Positions 1-6,947 of a stretch of 13,240 nucleotides of DNA are shown piece by piece. The translations under genes were made by a program, and so were the position numbers. The notes below the pieces were generated by a model. That model ran no database searches and was not told where the DNA came from. It saw nothing but the letters and a program-made list of their open reading frames with translations. This stretch comes from Methylophilaceae bacterium (GTDB lineage Bacteria > Pseudomonadota > Gammaproteobacteria > Burkholderiales > Methylophilaceae), in assembly GCA_025362115.1 (NCBI GenBank), contig JANYIK010000163.1:1-13240 (forward strand). The letters are read 5' to 3'. Numbering within the stretch: the stretch's first letter is position 1; the number at the start of each line of letters is the position of its first letter.

Positions 1-2
1 AT

Positions 3-404
3 GAGCTACTCGCTACGCTACGCGAACACTTGCCCGATCAGCCCGCCATTTATGGCGAAGACGAACTCACCGACCGCAATGAGCGCTTTCTTGCCGCCGA
101 ACTCATCCGTGAAAAGCTGTTCCGCTTGTTGGGTGAGGAAATTCCTTACGCTATCAGCGTGGAAATCGAAAAATTCGAGCAAGAAGGCGGCTTACGCCGT
201 ATCCACGCCGCCATCATCGTGGACAAAGAAAACCAAAAACCCATCGTCATCGGCAAAGACGGCGAAAAACTCAAACGCGTATCCACCGAAGCCAGGCTGG
301 ATATGGAGCGACTGTTCAATGCCAAGGTATGGTTGGAGACTTGGGTCAAAGTCCGCAGCGGTTGGGCGGACGACGTGCGGGCAGTGAAAAGTCTGGGATA
401 TTAA
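3..404 (+). CDS. era: GTPase Era, C-terminal part (5' end outside window)
   Basis: Only the last 133 codons are in the window, so the GTPase domain lies upstream. Era is an essential GTP-binding protein that binds the 3' end of 16S rRNA and helps mature the 30S subunit. The visible part holds the linker (ELLATLREHLP at the left edge) and the type-II KH RNA-binding domain. Its signature IVIGKDGEKLKRVSTEAR has the GxxG loop as GKDG, followed by the family ending LETWVKVRSGWADD...LGY. The frame is open to the left edge; the TTG at 30 is internal, not a start. It ends at TAA 402-404 and is followed five bases later by a strong hairpin. The family call is clear from the KH domain alone. Confidence 0.95.
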   Translation, partial: ELLATLREHLPDQPAIYGEDELTDRNERFLAAELIREKLFRLLGEEIPYAISVEIEKFEQEGGLRRIHAAIIVDKENQKPIVIGKDGEKLKRVSTEARLDMERLFNAKVWLETWVKVRSGWADDVRAVKSLGY

Positions 405-408
405 TAGC

Positions 409-466
409 TTAAGGGGACAGACCGCTATTAAAGCCGCTTTTCTTTAATAATGGTCTGTCCCCTTAA
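409..466. repeat. 58-bp inverted-repeat hairpin built from two GGGGACAGACC repeat ends; possible bidirectional terminator
   Basis: The arms are 409-433 and 442-466, 25 bases each, with an 8-base loop. They match at 23 of 25 positions; only two adjacent bases near the middle differ (GC against AT). It fills the gap between the convergent ends of era (404) and the glutamine-synthetase-like gene (474), so it could stop transcription from both sides. Neither side has a long T-run, so terminator function is inferred. The outer sequence GGGGACAGACC (413-423, and inverted at 452-462) recurs at 1823-1833 and 3646-3656. I recall such ends as common dispersed repeats in betaproteobacteria, possibly linked to REP-associated tyrosine transposases. 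No transposase is present here. Confidence 0.8.
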
Positions 467-473
467 TTCGTTC

Positions 474-1805
474 TTAGACCAGTAGCAGCAGGTGTTCGCG
501 TTCCCACGAACTGATCACGCGGTTGTAGGTGCCAAACTCGAGTTCTTTCACCGCGCAAAATGCATCTACAAAACGCGCTCCCATGAGGTCATGCATCACT
601 GTGCAGTCACGTAGCAGTTCAATCGCATCCTCCAAATGACGCGGTAGGTCGTGTGACATATTCCAAGCGCTTGAGCTCAGCGGTTCTGCGGGCTGTAACG
701 CTTCTACCATGCCTTGGTAGCCGCAGGCTAACGTGGCGGCGATGGCCAGATAGGGGTTTACATCAACGCCGGGGACACGGTTTTCTACACGTCTCGCATC
801 GGCTTCGGAATTAGGGACGCGAATGCCGCAGGTGCGGTTGTCATAGCCCCAGCTCACATTGGTCGGTGCTGACATGAAGGGCGCTAAGCGCCGGTAAGAA
901 TTGACGTAGGGCGCGAACATGGGCATAACTTGCGGCACGTATTTTTGCAAACCGGCAATGTAGTGAAAGAAAGCTGGGCTGGCGCTGCCGTCGGCTTGGC
1001 TGAAAATGTTACGGCCTTCTGCATCCAAAATGCTTTGGTGGATGTGCATGGCGCTGCCCGGCTCCATTTCCATAGGTTTGGCCATAAAGGTGGCAAAAAT
1101 GCCATGCCGCAGTGCGGTTTCGCGCACAGTACGTTTGAACAAAAATACGCGATCTGCCAGCTCCAACGGATCACCATGTGTGAAATTGATTTCCATCTGG
1201 CCGGCACCGGCTTCGTGTATCAAAGTTTCGACACCTAGGCGATGAATGCTGCAAAAGTTGGAAAGCTCCATAAAGAACGGGTCAAAATCGTTTACTGCAT
1301 CAATAGAATAGCTCTGTCTTCCCGCCTCTTGCTTGCCGCTACGGCCTACGGGTGGTTGTAGCGGTTCGTGCGGATTATGGTGCCGTGCCACCAGAAAAAA
1401 CTCCATTTCTGGTGCCACTACAGGTTTCCAGCCACGCTGGGTGTAGAGTTCAATGATGCGGCGTAGCACGGCGCGTGGTGAAAGCGCCACGGCAGAACCA
1501 TCCCACTCAACGCAATCATGGATCACTACCGCCACGGGTTCAGCCGCCCACGGCACTATTCTGAAAGTTGCGGGGTCGGGCAAGCACACCATGTCGGGGT
1601 CGGTGTCACCCACGTGGGGCGCGTTATCCGGCTGTTGGCCGTTGACAGTATTGAGCAGCACGCTTTTTGGTAGGCGCATTTCGCCCGTATTGAGAAATAA
1701 ATCTTTAGGTAAGATTTTGCCGCGAGCGATGCCCGTGATGTCGGGAATCACGCACTCCACCTCATGGATATGATGTTCGGCGATGAGATCAGCTAAGCTA
1801 TTCAT
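474..1805 (-). CDS. Glutamine synthetase family protein, gamma-glutamylpolyamine synthetase (PuuA)-like
   Basis: This 443-aa protein belongs to the glutamine synthetase superfamily, which ligates an amine to the gamma-carboxyl of glutamate with ATP. Catalytic motifs are in order: PEMEFFL (E133, E135), EAGAGQMEINF (E198, E205), SAMHIHQS (H254, H256), NSYRRLAP (R305-R306), NRTCGIRVP (R324, R329) and ENRVPGVDVNPYLA (E341). The N-terminus (DITGIARGK) and the LQPP...YSIDAVNDF stretch resemble PuuA/PauA-type glutamate-putrescine ligases. The tyrosine adenylylation loop of housekeeping GlnA is not apparent. The ATG follows an AAAGGAA site. The gene lies 32 bp downstream of recJ on the same strand and could be cotranscribed with it. 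No polyamine catabolism gene is near, so the amine substrate is unknown; the superfamily call is firm, the PuuA-like label less so. Confidence 0.88.
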   Translation of the reverse strand: MNSLADLIAEHHIHEVECVIPDITGIARGKILPKDLFLNTGEMRLPKSVLLNTVNGQQPDNAPHVGDTDPDMVCLPDPATFRIVPWAAEPVAVVIHDCVEWDGSAVALSPRAVLRRIIELYTQRGWKPVVAPEMEFFLVARHHNPHEPLQPPVGRSGKQEAGRQSYSIDAVNDFDPFFMELSNFCSIHRLGVETLIHEAGAGQMEINFTHGDPLELADRVFLFKRTVRETALRHGIFATFMAKPMEMEPGSAMHIHQSILDAEGRNIFSQADGSASPAFFHYIAGLQKYVPQVMPMFAPYVNSYRRLAPFMSAPTNVSWGYDNRTCGIRVPNSEADARRVENRVPGVDVNPYLAIAATLACGYQGMVEALQPAEPLSSSAWNMSHDLPRHLEDAIELLRDCTVMHDLMGARFVDAFCAVKELEFGTYNRVISSWEREHLLLLV

Positions 1806-1820
1806 GTGATTCCTTTATAT

Positions 1821-1842
1821 TAGGGGACAGACCACTATTAAA
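1821..1842 (-). repeat. GGTCTGTCCCC repeat copy between recJ and the synthetase gene
   Basis: The plus strand reads TAGGGGACAGACCACTATTA and onward, nearly the same as the left arm of the 409-466 hairpin. It contains the TAA stop codon of recJ (1838-1840). On the coding (minus) strand it lies just upstream of the synthetase ribosome binding site. It is a half-copy: no opposing arm lies next to it. Confidence 0.75.
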
Positions 1843-3553
1843 TGGCTATTTTCCAGTGTTTTAAGATGATTTGCGTGGTCTTTTGCCCATTGTACTCATT
1901 CACCCCCAGTTGATATACCGCTGTGATGCGCTCTGGCAGCGCTTCAGCATGAAAAAACAGCATAGCTTCAACACTTTCGCCGTCTTGTTCGAGCTTGAGC
2001 TTTAGGTGCTTTTCGCCCACCACGCGTTGATGCGCCACCATAAAATCACCCTCAAAGCTAGGCGTGGTAAAGCCTTGCCCCCATATTCCGTCTTCCAGCA
2101 ATTGCGCTAGTTGTAGATTGGTCTCGGTCACCTCTAAGCTGCCGTCAGTTTCTATCACGCGTTCCAAATCGGCGGGGGTTAGCAGCTCGCGCACTGTGTG
2201 TTCCAGCGCTACGATGAAGGTATCTAGGTTGGTTTCTTGGATAGTCAAACCAGCCGCCATAGCATGCCCACCAAAGCTTAGAATCATCTCAGGATGACGT
2301 TTGGCCACAATATCCAGCGCGTCACGCAGGTGTAGCCCGTGGATAGAGCGTCCTGACCCTTTGAGCTTGCCGTCATTAGAGCTTGCAAAAATGAAAGTGG
2401 GGCGGTGATATTTTTCCTTGAGACGCGAGGCCAGAATGCCGATTACGCCTTGGTGCCAGTTGGGGTCGTGTAGGCACAGGCTGTAACCCTCTGCGACTTT
2501 GATGCTTTCCAGGCTGGCGAGTGCGCTGTCCTGCATGTCGGCTTCAATTTCGCGTCGGCTGCGGTTCATCTGGTCTAATTTCAATGCGATTTCGTGCGCG
2601 ATTTTGGGGTCGGTGGCGAGCAGGCACTCTATTCCCAGCGCCATGTCTTCCAGTCTGCCAGCAGCGTTCAGGCGTGGTCCCAAAGCAAAGCCTAGGTCAT
2701 AAGTAGAAGCGCGCTTTGATTCGCGTCCGGCAATGCGGAGCAAGGCTTGGATGCCGGGGCAGGCCAGCCCGGCACGGATGCGCTTCAAGCCTTGATCAAC
2801 GAGAATGCGGTTATTGTCGTCCAGCTTCACTAAGTCGGCTACAGTGCCGAGCGCGACGATGTCGAGCAAATCGGTCAATTTGGGTTCAGGATTTACGTCG
2901 AATAGCCCACGTTTTCTTAACTCGGCGCGCAGCGCCAACATCACATAAAAAATCACACCCACTCCTGCCAAGTTTTTGCTGGGAAAGTTACATGCAGGGG
3001 CGTTGGGATTAACGATGCAAGTAGCGGCGGGAAGTGCCTCTCCAGCCAAGTGATGGTCGGTGACCAATACCGAGATACCTAAGTGATTGGCTTCGTCTAT
3101 ACCATCTATGCTGGCGATGCCGTTATCTACGGTGATGATGAAATCTGGCTGTTTTTCAGCCGCGATCCGCACGATTTCTGGTGTTAAACCATAGCCGTGG
3201 TCAAAGCGGTTGGGTACCAAATAATCCACCACTGCACCAAAACTCCGCAAGCCGCGTATCCCTACCGCACAAGCCGTGGCACCGTCGGCATCGTAATCGG
3301 CCACAATCAACAGACGTTTTTGCTGGGTGATAGCATCAGCGAGAATGTTGGCCATGTGGCTGGCATTGGTCAGTTGTTCAGGTGAGATCAGTGCGCTCAA
3401 GCTGGTAGTAAGCTGGGAGGCTCTTTGAACGCCGCGTGCCGCGTAGATGCGAGCCAATACCGGATGCATGCCTCCTTCACTAAGGGTGGCAGCGATTTCG
3501 GCAGGATAAGCGCGGGCGCTGATATTGGTGGCCATGAGATGGTTATTGGTCAT
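1838..3553 (-). CDS. recJ: Single-stranded-DNA-specific exonuclease RecJ
   Basis: RecJ is a 5'-3' single-strand DNA exonuclease acting in RecF-pathway recombination, mismatch repair and base-excision repair. At 571 aa it has the usual family length. The DHH-family metal motifs are all present: VADYDADG (D86, D88, D90), TVDNG (D143), VTDHH (D166, H167, H168), and DIVALGTVAD around 231-240. The DHHA1 part has RLNAAGR (294-300), HQGVIGILASRL from 367, GSGRS (399-403) and GGHAMAAG (428-435). A C-terminal OB-like domain follows. An in-frame TAA directly precedes the chosen ATG, so the start is this codon or Met7; neither has a clear Shine-Dalgarno. The stop codon lies inside a dispersed repeat. 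The gene is divergent from the HDOD gene and followed by the synthetase gene. Confidence 0.96.
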   Translation of the reverse strand: MTNNHLMATNISARAYPAEIAATLSEGGMHPVLARIYAARGVQRASQLTTSLSALISPEQLTNASHMANILADAITQQKRLLIVADYDADGATACAVGIRGLRSFGAVVDYLVPNRFDHGYGLTPEIVRIAAEKQPDFIITVDNGIASIDGIDEANHLGISVLVTDHHLAGEALPAATCIVNPNAPACNFPSKNLAGVGVIFYVMLALRAELRKRGLFDVNPEPKLTDLLDIVALGTVADLVKLDDNNRILVDQGLKRIRAGLACPGIQALLRIAGRESKRASTYDLGFALGPRLNAAGRLEDMALGIECLLATDPKIAHEIALKLDQMNRSRREIEADMQDSALASLESIKVAEGYSLCLHDPNWHQGVIGILASRLKEKYHRPTFIFASSNDGKLKGSGRSIHGLHLRDALDIVAKRHPEMILSFGGHAMAAGLTIQETNLDTFIVALEHTVRELLTPADLERVIETDGSLEVTETNLQLAQLLEDGIWGQGFTTPSFEGDFMVAHQRVVGEKHLKLKLEQDGESVEAMLFFHAEALPERITAVYQLGVNEYNGQKTTQIILKHWKIAI

Positions 3554-3574
3554 TTAACGTGGTTGGATTTTATT

Positions 3575-3595
3575 GTGAATGCTACTATGATTCAC
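3575..3595. promoter_or_regulatory. Candidate operator: GTGAAT-N9-ATTCAC inverted repeat
   Basis: A 6-bp perfect inverted repeat with a 9-base spacer lies in the 122-bp gap between divergent recJ and the HDOD gene. Its size and symmetry would suit a dimeric regulator covering both promoters. It is short enough to arise by chance, and no regulator family is suggested. Confidence 0.25.
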
Positions 3596-3640
3596 CTCGG
3601 AGTATGTCGTTATAGATTTAAGCAGGAAATGCAGCGATAA

Positions 3641-3660
3641 AACGTGGTCTGTCCCCTAAT
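3641..3660 (+). repeat. GGTCTGTCCCC repeat copy upstream of the HDOD gene
   Basis: The 17 bases at 3644-3660 (GTGGTCTGTCCCCTAAT) are identical to the minus-strand sequence at 1835-1819 in front of the synthetase gene. With the copy at 1821-1842 it forms an inverted pair around recJ. The repeat ends just before the AGAAGGA ribosome binding site (3664-3670) of the HDOD gene. Confidence 0.7.
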
Positions 3661-3675
3661 TATAGAAGGAATTGA

Positions 3676-4512
3676 ATGATGAGTGACTCACTTGTACAAG
3701 ACGCGGAAGGTGTTTTATCCGGTATCAAGATTCCGCCACGCCCAAGCGTGTTGACGGATCTGATAGAAGAAAGCCGCTTAGAAAATCCAAATATACAGAA
3801 AATCGGGCAGTTGATTGCCAAAGATGTGGCGCTCTCTGTGGGGGTATTAAAGCTAGTTAACTCACCCTTCTACGGCATGAAACGCAAGGTGGAAACCCCG
3901 CAACAGGCTTCTATTATTCTTGGTGTTAACATCATCAAGGGCATCGTCACTGGCCTGTCTTTGAAGGGTGCGTATGACCACGTTGAAGGTATGGATGCGT
4001 TTTGGGGGCGTGCCGAATTAGTGGCGAATGTATGCATGGTCATTGCCAGCAGCTTGCCTGGCGTGTCTAAGGAATCCGCCTACACCTTTGGTTTGTTCCG
4101 CGACTGCGGCATTCCGTTGCTGATGCAACGTTTACCTGCCTATCGCAAAGCTTATGAATTAGCCGTTGAGGAGCGCAATCGCCCGTTTACTGCGGTGGAG
4201 CTAGAGCATATTCCGACCACCCATGTGATTGTCGGCACCATGATGGCCAAGAGCTGGGGCTTGGCGGATGACATCATCGAGGCGATTACCCATCACCACG
4301 AGCAGAACGTGTTTAATGATGATTACCAAATCTCCGCCAATGCTGCTGCGATGGTGGCAGTTGGGCGTCTGGCGGAATATGTGATTGACCCTAGTTTCTT
4401 CCCTGATGGTTACACCTCTGAAGGCTATGCGCTGTCTTTGGGCGACCATCTGGGCTTTGACGACGTGGATATTCAAGAATTCGTTGACCACGCAATGGCC
4501 GGAGGAGCTTAA
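3676..4512 (+). CDS. HDOD domain-containing protein
   Basis: This 278-aa protein is made almost wholly of an HDOD domain, a non-catalytic relative of HD phosphohydrolases found in bacterial signalling proteins. The hallmark is residues 49-67 (KDVALSVGVLKLVNSPFYG), preceded by PPRPSVLTDLIE and followed by ASIILGVNIIKGIV. The HD metal dyad is replaced (FRDCG at 141-145), as expected for HDOD, although His183 and H206-H208 remain. There is no signal peptide or membrane segment, so it should be cytoplasmic. ATG at 3676 follows AGAAGGA at 3664-3670; a second ATG is adjacent at 3679. It is the first gene of the pepP-ubiH-ubiI-dsbC run, and its last codons carry the pepP ribosome binding site. Its specific role is unknown. 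Confidence 0.92.
   Translation: MMSDSLVQDAEGVLSGIKIPPRPSVLTDLIEESRLENPNIQKIGQLIAKDVALSVGVLKLVNSPFYGMKRKVETPQQASIILGVNIIKGIVTGLSLKGAYDHVEGMDAFWGRAELVANVCMVIASSLPGVSKESAYTFGLFRDCGIPLLMQRLPAYRKAYELAVEERNRPFTAVELEHIPTTHVIVGTMMAKSWGLADDIIEAITHHHEQNVFNDDYQISANAAAMVAVGRLAEYVIDPSFFPDGYTSEGYALSLGDHLGFDDVDIQEFVDHAMAGGA
4501..4507 (+). promoter_or_regulatory. Shine-Dalgarno of pepP, inside the HDOD gene end
   Basis: GGAGGAG is one of the strongest ribosome binding sites in the window. It ends five bases before the ATT at 4513, which is ideal spacing. No ATG, GTG or TTG lies at the right distance, so this site is the main argument for ATT initiation of pepP and for translational coupling to the HDOD gene. 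Confidence 0.7.
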
Positions 4513-5802
4513 ATTAAGCATTACGCTTCTCGTCGTCAGCGGTTGCTGGCAATGTTGGGTGATGGTGTCGCCGTTATACCCACCGCAATGGAGAAAGCGC
4601 GTAATAGCGATGCGCATTTTCCTTATCGTTACGACAGTTACTTCTGGTATTTGACAGGATTTAACGAGCCGGAAGCCGCTTTGGTACTAATAGGCGGTGA
4701 TAAACCTCAATCCATCCTGTTTTGTCGCGACAAAGATGAGGCTCGCGAAATCTGGGATGGTTTCCGCTATGGTTCGCAAGGCGCAAAAGCCGAATTTGGG
4801 TTTGATGCGGCGTATTCCATCAACGAGTTGGACGCAAAACTCCCAGAATTTATTGCCAACCGTGCCACAGTTTGGCATGCGCTGGGGCATGACGCGGTGT
4901 GGGACGCACGCATCAGCGCTGCCCTCAATGCCGTGCGCGCCCAGACGCGTTCTGGCAAACGCGCACCCAGCCAAGTCCACGACCTGCGTGCGCCGCTAGA
5001 TGCCATGCGTCTCATCAAAGACAGCCATGAAATCGCTACCATGAAACGTGCGGCGGATATTTCATCTGCCGCTCACGCGCAAGCCATGCGCGTATGCCAA
5101 GTGGGTTTGCATGAATATGCACTAGAAGCCGAGCTAAGTTATGCGTTTCGTAAGAATGGCGCGGATGCTCATGCTTACACGCCCATCGTGGCGGGCGGCA
5201 GTAACGCTTGTGTGCTGCATTATGTCGCCAATAACCAGTCGCTGCAAGACGGCACTTTGGTGCTAATAGACGCGGGTTGTGAAGTGGAAGGCTATGCTTC
5301 CGACATTACGCGTACTTTTCCCGTCAATGGTCGCTTCAGCGCAACGCAGCGCGATGTGTATGAGATCGTACTGGCGGCGCAATCTGCAGCGTTTGCGGTA
5401 ATCAAGCCGGGCAGCACTTTTATCGCCCCGCATGAAGCGGCGCTGAAAACGTTGACGCAAGGTATGGTGGATTTAGGTTTGCTGAAAGGCGATGTGGACG
5501 GCCTGATTGAATCCGAAGCCTACAAACCTTTCTTTATGCACCGCACCAGTCATTGGATAGGGCTTGATGTGCACGACGTGGGCGAATACAAAGATGGTGA
5601 GAACTGGGTGAAGCTGCGCCCCGGCATGGCGCTGACGGTGGAGCCCGGTATGTACATCCGCGCTGCTGATGGCGTGCCGGAACACTTGCATGGTATCGGC
5701 ATTCGCATTGAAGACGACGTGCTAGTGACTGAGCAAGGCTGCGATGTGTATTCCAGCGCGCCCAAGACTGTAGCCGAAATCGAAGCGGTGATGCAGTCAT
5801 GA
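4513..5802 (+). CDS. pepP: Xaa-Pro aminopeptidase (aminopeptidase P), probable ATT start
   Basis: Aminopeptidase P is a cytoplasmic dimanganese enzyme that removes N-terminal residues before proline. Numbered from the ATT at 4513 (429 aa), the five metal ligands are D253, D264, H347, E377 and E400. They sit in LIDAGCEVEGYASDITRTFP, MHRTSHWIGLDVHDVGEY, TVEPGMYI and GIRIEDDVLV. The N-terminal creatinase-like domain has DAHFPYRYDSYFWYLTGF. Translation from ATT gives (I/M)KHYASRRQRLLAMLGDG, matching the family's conserved (R)RRQRL..LMG opening. The first conventional start, TTG at 4543, would remove that opening and has no good Shine-Dalgarno. ATT directly follows the HDOD TAA and is in the same frame. 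The 3' end overlaps ubiH by ATGA. Product certain; start about 70% sure. Confidence 0.95.
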   Translation: MKHYASRRQRLLAMLGDGVAVIPTAMEKARNSDAHFPYRYDSYFWYLTGFNEPEAALVLIGGDKPQSILFCRDKDEAREIWDGFRYGSQGAKAEFGFDAAYSINELDAKLPEFIANRATVWHALGHDAVWDARISAALNAVRAQTRSGKRAPSQVHDLRAPLDAMRLIKDSHEIATMKRAADISSAAHAQAMRVCQVGLHEYALEAELSYAFRKNGADAHAYTPIVAGGSNACVLHYVANNQSLQDGTLVLIDAGCEVEGYASDITRTFPVNGRFSATQRDVYEIVLAAQSAAFAVIKPGSTFIAPHEAALKTLTQGMVDLGLLKGDVDGLIESEAYKPFFMHRTSHWIGLDVHDVGEYKDGENWVKLRPGMALTVEPGMYIRAADGVPEHLHGIGIRIEDDVLVTEQGCDVYSSAPKTVAEIEAVMQS

Positions 5803-6947
5803 ACGATGTCGTTATTGTCGGGGGTGGTCCGGTAGGTGCAACACTGGCCTTAGCTCTGGTAGGCAGTGGTTTTGACGTGACGGTGCTCGAAGCGCAAACC
5901 ACGCAAAAATCCGACCCGCGCGCCATTGCGCTGGCCGAAGGGAGCAAGCTGATTTTGCAGCGTTTGGGTGTGTGGAACAGTTTGCAAACCACGCCCATCA
6001 AGACTATCCACGTCTCAGAAAAAGGCCGGCTCGGGCGCACTGTACTCAAGGCCGAGCAGATGAAACAAGAAGCGCTGGGCTATGTGGTGGACTATGTACA
6101 ACTGTCCGCCAGTTTGAGTGATGCTTTAGCCAAATCCCCAGTCAATTATCAACGCGGCGCGGCGGTCAGCCAGTTGTTGCCAGCAGCTCAGTCGTGCAGC
6201 GTGGAGTTTGAGCAAAACCAGCAAGTGCAAAGAATTGCAACCAAGTTCGCCGTATTGGCCGATGGTGGCCGTAGCTTGAACGATGTCCACAAGTTGCCGC
6301 GCAAAGTGCGCCAATACGAGCAAAGCGCCTTGGTGGCGCGCATAGAAGCCGAAGCGCCGCACGACAACATTGCCTACGAGCGCTTTACCAAACAGGGCCC
6401 TGTTGCTCTGTTACCTTGGGGTGAGCGCGGATTTACCTTAGTGTGGACGGCCTTACCAGAAAGCGCACAGGCTTTGCGTGAGTTGGAGGAGACGCAGTTT
6501 TTAAGCCAACTCCATGAGCATTTTGGCGATAGGGTGGGGCACTTTACTAAAGTCACCGCGCGCATGGTGTTTCCGCTGAAAATGGCTTGGGTACGACCTT
6601 CCACAGCAGAGCATCTGGCGGTGATAGGCAACGCTGCACAAACGCTGCATCCCGTGGCTGGACAAGGCTTTAACCTAGGTTTACGGGATGCGTGGGAATT
6701 GGCGCAAATCATCCGCGAAACCGATGCTAAAGATTTGGGAAGCGCCGCCATGCTGGCAAAGTACCGCGCCACGCGCCGCATGGATACGGGTGCCAGCATG
6801 TTATTCACCGACTTGCTGATACGCGCTTTTGATACGCACTTACCTGCGTCGGGAATATTACGCGGTGCTGGCTTGGCAGCCTTGGATTTATTTCCACCTG
6901 CGCGTAATTTTTTGCTACGCAAGATGAGTTTTGGGGCAAAAGCATGA
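5799..6947 (+). CDS. ubiH: Ubiquinone-biosynthesis FAD monooxygenase UbiH
   Basis: UbiH is a flavoprotein hydroxylase (2-octaprenyl-6-methoxyphenol 4-hydroxylase in E. coli) in aerobic ubiquinone synthesis. The 382-aa protein has the N-terminal FAD dinucleotide fold VVIVGGGPVGATLALAL ending at E31, the DG motif ADGG (155-156), and the second FAD motif VIGNAAQTLHPVAGQGFNLG (275-294). Asn instead of Asp in GN (277-278), together with AAQTLHP, is what I recall for true UbiH; UbiI and UbiF have GDAAH. Its place between pepP and a second family member repeats the E. coli pepP-ubiH-ubiI order. The ATG overlaps the pepP stop (ATGA), and the same overlap links it to the next gene, so translation is probably coupled. 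Confidence 0.92.
   Translation: MNDVVIVGGGPVGATLALALVGSGFDVTVLEAQTTQKSDPRAIALAEGSKLILQRLGVWNSLQTTPIKTIHVSEKGRLGRTVLKAEQMKQEALGYVVDYVQLSASLSDALAKSPVNYQRGAAVSQLLPAAQSCSVEFEQNQQVQRIATKFAVLADGGRSLNDVHKLPRKVRQYEQSALVARIEAEAPHDNIAYERFTKQGPVALLPWGERGFTLVWTALPESAQALRELEETQFLSQLHEHFGDRVGHFTKVTARMVFPLKMAWVRPSTAEHLAVIGNAAQTLHPVAGQGFNLGLRDAWELAQIIRETDAKDLGSAAMLAKYRATRRMDTGASMLFTDLLIRAFDTHLPASGILRGAGLAALDLFPPARNFLLRKMSFGAKA

Noticed and set aside
1..387. 128-codon plus-strand ORF beginning at base 1
   Set aside because: It overlaps era in another frame; the era frame gives an unmistakable KH domain.
1821..3660. recJ flanked by inverted GGTCTGTCCCC copies as a composite transposon
   Set aside because: There is no transposase and no target duplication, and recJ is a core gene in a normal setting; the copies are better read as dispersed repeats.
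4201..4617. 138-codon minus-strand ORF across the HDOD/pepP junction
   Set aside because: Antisense to two real genes and without a recognisable motif.
5534..6049. 171-codon minus-strand ORF across pepP/ubiH
   Set aside because: Low-complexity arginine/serine-rich shadow of two well-supported genes.
6620..6690. Asn in place of the expected Asp in the second FAD motif of UbiH
   Set aside because: GNAAQTLHP is, as I recall, the normal form in true UbiH proteins, so it identifies the gene and is not a defect.
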